This document shows, in pieces, positions 6,312 through 10,708 of a stretch of 10,708 nt of DNA. Below the pieces are notes generated by a model that did no database searches, was not told the DNA's origin, and saw only the letters and a program-made list of their open reading frames with translations. The DNA comes from Planctomycetota bacterium (GTDB taxonomy: Bacteria; Planctomycetota; Planctomycetia; Planctomycetales; Planctomycetaceae): assembly GCA_024278285.1 (NCBI GenBank), contig JAJRTM010000149.1, positions 1 through 10,708 of the forward strand, in the 5' to 3' direction. Every line of letters starts with the position of its first letter. Positions within the stretch are counted from its first letter, which is position 1. The translations under genes were made by a program, and so were the position numbers.

Positions 6312-7715
6312 TTACTTCAATAAAGAGATCATCGCTTCAGACAGGATGGGATCGATTTGGGGATCGCTGAAGGCGACGCTGACTTCGTAGCCGCCGTTGG
6401 GGTATTCTTCTTTGACGGGAATATACCAGGGGCCGCCATCTCCATAAGCAGCGGTGGCAACAAAGCGTGAAGGAGCCGTTTTTTGTGCGCGTAGTTGGTA
6501 TTCAATAAAACATTCCGCTGGCAGGTGTAGCATCGCGGTATTGTTAATATGCAAGGCACTAAGAATAATCGGCATCTTACGTTCCAGTCGCTGCAACCAG
6601 GCCAGCATGTAAGACGGACGATTGCGACCAACAACAGAATTCTTTTTATTCGAAATGATTGCCTGCAACTTCTCTGCAGAGAGTTTTTTATTCGCAGGAG
6701 GAAGTGCATCGACGGTTCGCCAGGAAACATTTTCAATCGGAACAGGCTTCAATTTCTGTTCCGACTTGAGAATCCCCTGATAAATTCGCTCGACCAAAAT
6801 CGGTCGCATTTCTTTTGATCCATCGTTGTATTTCCCGGCTGCAATGTTTCCTGCACAGCCCGTAAAATAGAGATGCAAACAATCGGGTTCTTCTGCCTGG
6901 CGTTTTTTTCTTGCCAGACCGGCAAAGTCACTGCTGACGCGACCGTCGCCATAGTAGCTCATCGGATGGGTCGCATAATAATGACACGATGCGATTTTCG
7001 TTTCCCCATCGTAAAAGGCAATCGTTTTGAGCCAGGGATCAATCAACCCTTCTGGCAATGCACGTAGTTGTTCATTTTTGCAACTGCTTCCGCGCATCGC
7101 TTTGATACTTCCATCTGCATTGCGAGAGACTCTGCGGTTGGAAGCAACTTTTTCGACCTTTCCCTGCCCATTGGCGATATGCGTTACTGGTCGCGTTTTT
7201 TTCATCGCTGCAGCAATGGCAGTTTTCCCGCGATCCAGACATTTCTGATAATAATCGAGTTCAACAATATGAGGCAGATCCCCTTCAGCGAGCACAATCT
7301 TTTCGGCATCCAGGCACGCAAACGGGGCATTATGTTGATGCACACATTGCACCGCGACGCGATCCGGCGTCGTCCCGGCTGCTTCTGCCAGCGCGATTCG
7401 CCATTGCAGATGAGCATCGTTCAACAAGCCGGTCCAATCGACAGCACAAATAACAATCGGCTTGCCCGCTCCTAAAAGAACAAAGCCAATCGCTTCAAGC
7501 GGATCATCCACCGCGACAACCGGTTTAATCCAGCCTCCACATAACGAATGTCCCTGAGGTGGGGTGACATCGAAACGAAAAGTCGCCAGACGAAGTTTCT
7601 GTGAAGCATTTTGAGCATGCGATTCTGCCTTCAAGCTACCGGGCAATATCGACCAGCCAACCGTTGAAGCAGCCAGGGAACTTTGTAGGAAATCGCGTCG
7701 AGATACATTGTGCAT
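6312..7715 (-). CDS. Tat-exported neutral ceramidase-like protein
   Basis: This is related to the N-terminal domain of neutral/alkaline non-lysosomal ceramidase; the substrate is unknown. The ATG at 7715 is chosen because MHNVSRRDFLQSS forms a twin-arginine signal (RR at 6-7) and AGAAGG lies 9 bases upstream; the frame is open further back to 7811. The 467-residue product keeps candidate zinc ligands of the family: HQH (126-128), THP (H250), PAE (E401) and WYIP (Y431). The segment corresponding to the catalytic serine reads YFTGCAGNIAAGKYNDG (around 284-300), with no serine at the expected place, so ceramide hydrolysis is doubtful. It is probably a periplasmic metal-dependent hydrolase of another type. 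It follows trpS by 100 bp on the same strand and ends at element C. Confidence 0.82.
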   Translation of the reverse strand: MHNVSRRDFLQSSLAASTVGWSILPGSLKAESHAQNASQKLRLATFRFDVTPPQGHSLCGGWIKPVVAVDDPLEAIGFVLLGAGKPIVICAVDWTGLLNDAHLQWRIALAEAAGTTPDRVAVQCVHQHNAPFACLDAEKIVLAEGDLPHIVELDYYQKCLDRGKTAIAAAMKKTRPVTHIANGQGKVEKVASNRRVSRNADGSIKAMRGSSCKNEQLRALPEGLIDPWLKTIAFYDGETKIASCHYYATHPMSYYGDGRVSSDFAGLARKKRQAEEPDCLHLYFTGCAGNIAAGKYNDGSKEMRPILVERIYQGILKSEQKLKPVPIENVSWRTVDALPPANKKLSAEKLQAIISNKKNSVVGRNRPSYMLAWLQRLERKMPIILSALHINNTAMLHLPAECFIEYQLRAQKTAPSRFVATAAYGDGGPWYIPVKEEYPNGGYEVSVAFSDPQIDPILSEAMISLLK

Positions 7716-7815
7716 GGAATGATACCTTCTCTTCTTAATGTGTAGACGAAAAGACCAGTTCCCATCAGAACGGTCGCCTTTCAGTATCAACTCTGTTGAG
7801 CAAAACGTCAAGTAG

Positions 7816-8802
7816 CTATTTTATGCCTGGCTTCAAATGACCGATGCCGCAGGCGGAGCGTGCGCGATCTAACACTTCTTTTCCTTTTTCACGGGCAGCA
7901 ATCGCTCCCTGATGCAGAACATCTCGCACGTAATCGGGATCAGCTTCCAACTTGGTTCGGCGTTCTCTAGCTTCGCTGAAGTATTCCATCGCGGCTTCAA
8001 AAACTTGTTTTTTCGCATCGCCGTATCCCATTCCTCCCGCTCGGTATTTCTGGGAAAGTTCTTTTTGCTGATTTTCGTTTGTGAATAATCGATACAGCGC
8101 AAAGACCGGGCAAGCTTCTGGATCTTTGGAGTCCTCGACCGATTTGGAGTCCGTTTTGATCGAGTTAATTTTCTTTTTCAGTTTCTTTTCGGGCAGAAAA
8201 ATATCGATTGTGTTGTTGTAACTTTTGGACATTTTCTCCCCATCGGTGCCGGGGACTTTGGCGGAATCGTCTAACACGCGGGGCTTGGGCAACACGAAAA
8301 CTTCCGTTTGATAAAGATGATTAAACCGCTGGGCCAGATCGCGGGTCACTTCGATGTGCTGAATCTGATCGGTGCCAACCGGAACCAAATCGCTGTCGTA
8401 CAAAAGGATATCTGCAGCCATGAGCACAGGGTAGGTAAACAGCCCCGCATCAGCCGAAATTCCCTTCGCTTTTTTATCTTTATAAGCATGGCACTTTTCG
8501 AGAAGGTGCATCTGCGTGACCGTCATCAATAACCAGGTTAATTCGGGAATCTCAGGAACATCAGACTGCACAAATAACGAAGCCTGCTGCGGGTCCAGTC
8601 CCAACGCAAGCAAATCGACGGCAGCCTCCCAGGTGAATTGCTTCAACACTTCGGGCTCGCGGATGGTTGTTAGCGCATGGTAATCGGCAATGAAATAAAA
8701 TGCCTGTTCGTTATTTTGAAGCGAAATATATTGCTGGATCGCACCAAAATAATTTCCCCAATGAAAGCGACCCGTCGGCTGAATTCCAGAAAGCACACGC
8801 AT
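7816..8802 (-). CDS. trpS: Tryptophan-tRNA ligase (TrpRS)
   Basis: This cytoplasmic class I aminoacyl-tRNA synthetase charges tRNA-Trp with tryptophan using ATP. The 328 residues are the usual bacterial length. The N-terminus [17 protein letters not shown] contains the HIGH-type motif as HWGN (14-17). [28 protein letters not shown] (about 124-151) is the family-specific active-site stretch; KMSKS is at 190-194. The C-terminal part is helical and charged and ends GHLKPGIK. The ATG at 8802 is supported by conserved sequence from residue 2, with only a weak GGA 7 bases upstream. It starts 34 bp after the pyrD stop on the same strand, suggesting shared transcription. Confidence 0.97.
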   Translation of the reverse strand: MRVLSGIQPTGRFHWGNYFGAIQQYISLQNNEQAFYFIADYHALTTIREPEVLKQFTWEAAVDLLALGLDPQQASLFVQSDVPEIPELTWLLMTVTQMHLLEKCHAYKDKKAKGISADAGLFTYPVLMAADILLYDSDLVPVGTDQIQHIEVTRDLAQRFNHLYQTEVFVLPKPRVLDDSAKVPGTDGEKMSKSYNNTIDIFLPEKKLKKKINSIKTDSKSVEDSKDPEACPVFALYRLFTNENQQKELSQKYRAGGMGYGDAKKQVFEAAMEYFSEARERRTKLEADPDYVRDVLHQGAIAAREKGKEVLDRARSACGIGHLKPGIK

Positions 8803-8836
8803 AATTTATTCCGTAACAATTTAATCAACTACATTA

Positions 8837-9757
8837 TTAATTTGGAAGTTGTAACGTCTTCACAACCTGCTGGACTGAATCGCAATTTTGCTCTTTGAGG
8901 ATTTCACTTAATTGCTGGCTCAAGGTTCCACTCAACCCCGGGTTGTAGAAACTGGCCGTGCCGATTTGGATCGCAGAAGCACCTGTGACGAGAAACTCCA
9001 TCACGTCATCAATCGAGGCAATTCCCCCGACACCGATAATGGGAATATCAACCGCGGTCGCGACCTGATGCACAATTCTTAACGCGACCGGTTTAATCGC
9101 GGGACCACTTAATCCGCCGAGGACATTTCCCAGAATCGGCTTGCGATTTCGCCAGTCTACCGCCATTCCCTGTAATGTATTGATGAGCGAAACAGCATCT
9201 GCTCCACCCTCTTTGGCAGCCTGAGCAATCGGAATAATGTTGGTAATGTTCGGCGTTAATTTTGCGATGACCGGGAAATCACACTCTTCGCGAACAGCTC
9301 GCACAACCTGTTCAGTTGATTCCGGATTGGTTCCGAAATCGACACCGCCAGAAACATTCGGGCAAGAGATGTTCAATTCCAGACCCGCAATGCCAGAATG
9401 CTTTTGCAATCGAGCCGCCATCTGACGGTATTCTTCGACATTCCGCCCTGCGATATTTGCGATGATTGCCGTATCCAGACTGAGCAGGTATTCAACATGC
9501 TTTTCGATGAAGACTTCCAGCCCATCGTTATCTAAGCCGATTGAATTGAGAAGTCCCGAAGCTGTTTCAATCGTGCGAGGCGGTCGGTTACCAATGCGTG
9601 GTTCGAGCGTGACTGTTTTAGGAATGATGCCTCCCAAAGTGGAGAAATCGAGGTAAGGTGCCATCTCTTTGGCGTACCCGAAAGTTCCGGAGGCAGTCAG
9701 AATGGGGTTCTTTAGATGGAGTCGCCCGAGTTGGACACTCAAGTTTGGTTCAGACAC
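8837..9757 (-). CDS. pyrD: Dihydroorotate dehydrogenase, class 1B catalytic subunit
   Basis: This is a cytosolic flavoenzyme that oxidises dihydroorotate to orotate, step four of pyrimidine synthesis. Class 1B enzymes pair with PyrK, a flavin/iron-sulfur subunit, to use NAD; no pyrK is in the window. The 306 residues match the class. [15 protein letters not shown] (near 17-31) and [14 protein letters not shown] (66-79) are FMN/substrate regions. The catalytic cysteine of class 1 is C132 in [12 protein letters not shown]166 in PVIAKLTPN and GVGGI (242-246) contact flavin. The start is GTG at 9757, preceded 5 bases upstream by a perfect hairpin and no Shine-Dalgarno sequence. It leads the trpS/ceramidase-like run. 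Confidence 0.95.
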   Translation of the reverse strand: MSEPNLSVQLGRLHLKNPILTASGTFGYAKEMAPYLDFSTLGGIIPKTVTLEPRIGNRPPRTIETASGLLNSIGLDNDGLEVFIEKHVEYLLSLDTAIIANIAGRNVEEYRQMAARLQKHSGIAGLELNISCPNVSGGVDFGTNPESTEQVVRAVREECDFPVIAKLTPNITNIIPIAQAAKEGGADAVSLINTLQGMAVDWRNRKPILGNVLGGLSGPAIKPVALRIVHQVATAVDIPIIGVGGIASIDDVMEFLVTGASAIQIGTASFYNPGLSGTLSQQLSEILKEQNCDSVQQVVKTLQLPN

Positions 9758-9762
9758 AACAA

Positions 9763-9789
9763 CTGCAATTCAAACAGGAACAATTGCAG
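9763..9789 (-). promoter_or_regulatory. Perfect 8-bp hairpin just before the pyrD start
   Basis: CTGCAATT (9763-9770) and AATTGCAG (9782-9789) pair perfectly around an 11-base loop. On the pyrD strand the stem ends 5 bases before the GTG. It could mask initiation or bind a regulator. No Shine-Dalgarno sequence is visible in the loop or the flanks. Confidence 0.5.
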
Positions 9790-9894
9790 ATCAAAAGCCG
9801 GCTCTTTCTCTCTGCAATAAACGGGAACTTCCAGCCGAGGCCTTATTTTATCGAGCATAACGAACTTCGACAACAGTGCGATCTATTTCGATTC

Positions 9895-9918
9895 GCATCG
9901 ATGAAACAATAACTGTCG
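9895..9918 (-). repeat. CGACAGTTATTGTTT box, copy upstream of pyrD
   Basis: Read on the reverse strand, this 24-base stretch equals 2557-2580 except for one base. The shared part starts CGACAGTTATTGTTT and ends ATCGATGC. It points in the same direction as pyrD, 138 bases upstream of its start. The motif TGAAACAAT, part of the box complement, recurs in direct orientation at 9985-9993, beside the other repeat in this spacer. Confidence 0.7.
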
Positions 9919-9961
9919 CGTCTTCAGTTTGCATTTCCCGCCTTCATTGTCCAGCCCACCC

Positions 9962-9985
9962 ACGCAGTCGCCTTCGGCTTGCCGT
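9962..9985 (-). repeat. 24-base repeat containing GGCGACTGCGT, copy 2
   Basis: The reverse complement matches 6120-6143 at 22 of 24 positions. A GCC/GGC mini-hairpin (GCCTTCGGC) lies in the middle. CATTGT to the left and ACAATG to the right flank it as a 6-base inverted repeat, hinting at a small bounded element at about 9944-9994. It lies between the terminator of the 10077 gene and the box at 9895. Confidence 0.55.
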
Positions 9986-10010
9986 GAAACAATGATGGGC
10001 TCTGTGTGAA

Positions 10011-10049
10011 AACAGAAAAAGCCAACCGGAACGGATTCCGATTGGCTTT
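10011..10049 (-). terminator. Rho-independent terminator of the 10077-10295 gene
   Basis: AAAGCCAACCGGAA (10018-10031) and TTCCGATTGGCTTT (10036-10049) form a 14-position stem around the loop CGGA. The single mismatch (10026/10041) becomes a G.U pair on the reverse-strand RNA. There the stem is followed by TTTTTCTG, a T-tract. The stop of the small reverse gene is 28 bases before the stem. Confidence 0.85.
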
Positions 10050-10076
10050 CTGGTGTGTTAAACAGGGGTGATCAGA

Positions 10077-10295
10077 TTAAATCACGCCGCCGTGTGTTCG
10101 GTAGGGTGTCGCGACATCTGGCATATCTAATCCCCAGAATCGTTCCCAGATATTGGGAATATGACGGAATGATTCCGATTGGAAAATCAATTGTTTGGCT
10201 CGACGATCCCGCGAAGCAGACCACATCGGAACAAAACAGCCAACTTGGGTACCGGCCATTACGGTCAACAGTAAAATGCAAATCAGTTTCCGCAT
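10077..10295 (-). CDS. Small exported lipoprotein-like planctomycete protein
   Basis: The function is unknown. The 72-residue product begins MRKLICILLLTVMAG, a basic then hydrophobic leader, followed by TQVGCF, where the Cys could be lipidated; Gln at -3 is an unusual lipobox residue, so plain cleavage is possible. The mature part has many charged and aromatic residues (SASRDRRAKQLIFQSESFR, then WERFWGLDMPD) and ends PYRTHGGVI. This C-terminal pattern resembles short planctomycete proteins recalled from memory. The ATG at 10295 is fixed by GGAGG 5 bases upstream; the frame stays open to 10403 without that support. A terminator follows, and a hairpin lies in its leader, so it is probably transcribed alone. 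Confidence 0.85.
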   Translation of the reverse strand: MRKLICILLLTVMAGTQVGCFVPMWSASRDRRAKQLIFQSESFRHIPNIWERFWGLDMPDVATPYRTHGGVI

Positions 10296-10318
10296 TGTTG
10301 CCTCCATGCAACCCAGCA

Positions 10319-10337
10319 CGACTGAATCATTCAGTCG
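10319..10337 (-). promoter_or_regulatory. Perfect 8-bp dyad in the leader of the lipoprotein-like gene
   Basis: CGACTGAA and TTCAGTCG pair perfectly around TCA. GCA and TGC extend the stem after a one-base bulge. It lies 23 bases upstream of the ATG at 10295, just before the GGAGG ribosome site. It may protect the 5' end of the mRNA or act as an operator. Confidence 0.5.
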
Positions 10338-10639
10338 ATGCACGTTCAATGTATCTACTTGGTGGGAAAAATTATTCGATTGGCTGTTTAATATGAAGAG
10401 CAAGCAAACTTGTGCGTACTCTTGTTATATCAATTCCTGATTGTGTTATCGGCCTGGATGTTTTTTCCACTCTAGCAAAACAGGTAGGATTTAACGATTT
10501 TTCGGATATTTCTGGATTTTCCTGCTTCAAACGCTGTAAATAGTACACGAGAGAGCACATTGATTATGCAAAAGCAGACAGATCACCGAAATGGATATCG
10601 ACCACAGCTTTTCTGGCGAATGAACCTGGATAAGATGAG
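10338..10639. other. Non-coding spacer, no clear content
   Basis: No credible gene, RNA gene or repeat was recognised here. The spacer must hold the promoter of the reverse gene starting at 10295, but no convincing -10/-35 pair could be picked by eye. A 39-codon forward frame opens at 10566 and runs past the end of this stretch; it is not accepted as a gene. Confidence 0.4.
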
Positions 10640-10708
10640 TCAATCAGCAGTTGGAACGGGTTCAGAAGTTTCCGGGGCGTTTTGAGAAGTTACCGCTCCC
10701 TTTTCCAT
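10640..10708 (-). CDS. Possible 3' end of an unidentified reverse-strand gene (partial)
   Basis: A reverse-strand frame enters from the right edge and stops at TGA (10640-10642). Its 22 residues (ending SEPVPTAD) are rich in Pro, Glu, Thr and Ala, like a disordered C-terminal tail. The frame has an ATG exactly at the window edge, but the true start is probably outside. The stretch is too short to identify, and a forward 39-codon frame overlaps it. Confidence 0.25.
   Translation of the reverse strand: MEKGAVTSQNAPETSEPVPTAD

Noticed and set aside
6196..6390. Forward frame beginning MPRLCEPC, and its reverse counterpart at 6019-6288 with the same peptide
   Set aside because: Both arise because element C is an inverted repeat. 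They overlap the ends of the ZIP and ceramidase-like genes, and nothing supports them as proteins.
10566..10685. Forward 39-codon frame near the right edge (begins MQKQTDHRNGYRP)
   Set aside because: Only a weak, distant GAGAG precedes it, no family is recognisable, and it overlaps a reverse frame that looks like a gene tail.

Overview
The window looks like a planctomycete chromosome of moderate GC content. Evidence for this is a Gly/Tyr-rich secreted protein with a Lys/Pro-rich linker, a tiny exported protein ending in PYRTHGGVI, a membrane protein with a CGPWGCGP motif, a Tat-exported ceramidase-like protein lacking the ceramidase active-site serine, and the palindrome-pair repeats between genes. 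These family impressions come from memory, so the phylum call is likely and no genus call is made.

Layout. Positions 2-88 look like the 3' end of a forward gene. A 159-bp paired-hairpin inverted repeat (element A, 100-258) separates it from a reverse gene for a secreted Lys/Pro- and Gly/Tyr-rich protein (315-1442). A divergent spacer with two dyads leads to a small forward membrane-protein gene (1815-2261). A second, larger inverted-repeat element (B, 2295-2580) separates that gene from ettA (2624-4300, reverse). Upstream of ettA a GGCGTTAGG-type hairpin repeat (D, 4310-4420) runs into the stop codon of a gene for a putative molybdenum-carrier/SLOG-like protein (4402-4866, reverse). Divergent from that gene is a ZIP-family metal transporter (5029-6096, forward). 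A third inverted-repeat element (C, 6196-6288) sits between the ZIP gene and the ceramidase-like gene (6312-7715, reverse). The reverse run pyrD (8837-9757), trpS (7816-8802) and the ceramidase-like gene may be co-transcribed. Upstream of pyrD is about 320 bp holding a leader hairpin, two repeat boxes shared with other spacers, and the terminator of a short lipoprotein-like gene (10077-10295, reverse). The last 70 bases may be the 3' end of another reverse gene.

Function. The genes form no single pathway. EttA (translation gating), TrpRS (tRNA charging) and PyrD (pyrimidine synthesis) are housekeeping; the ZIP transporter handles metal; several proteins are exported and of unknown role.

The most notable feature is the repeat content of the spacers. 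All three convergent gene junctions carry a two-armed inverted repeat whose arms are themselves hairpins, and in two of the three the arms differ by paired, compensatory changes. A box, CGACAGTTATTGTTT, and an approximately 24-bp sequence containing GGCGACTGCGT recur near these elements. This resembles a family of REP/BIME- or MITE-like non-coding elements. No transposase, CRISPR array, tRNA or rRNA was seen.
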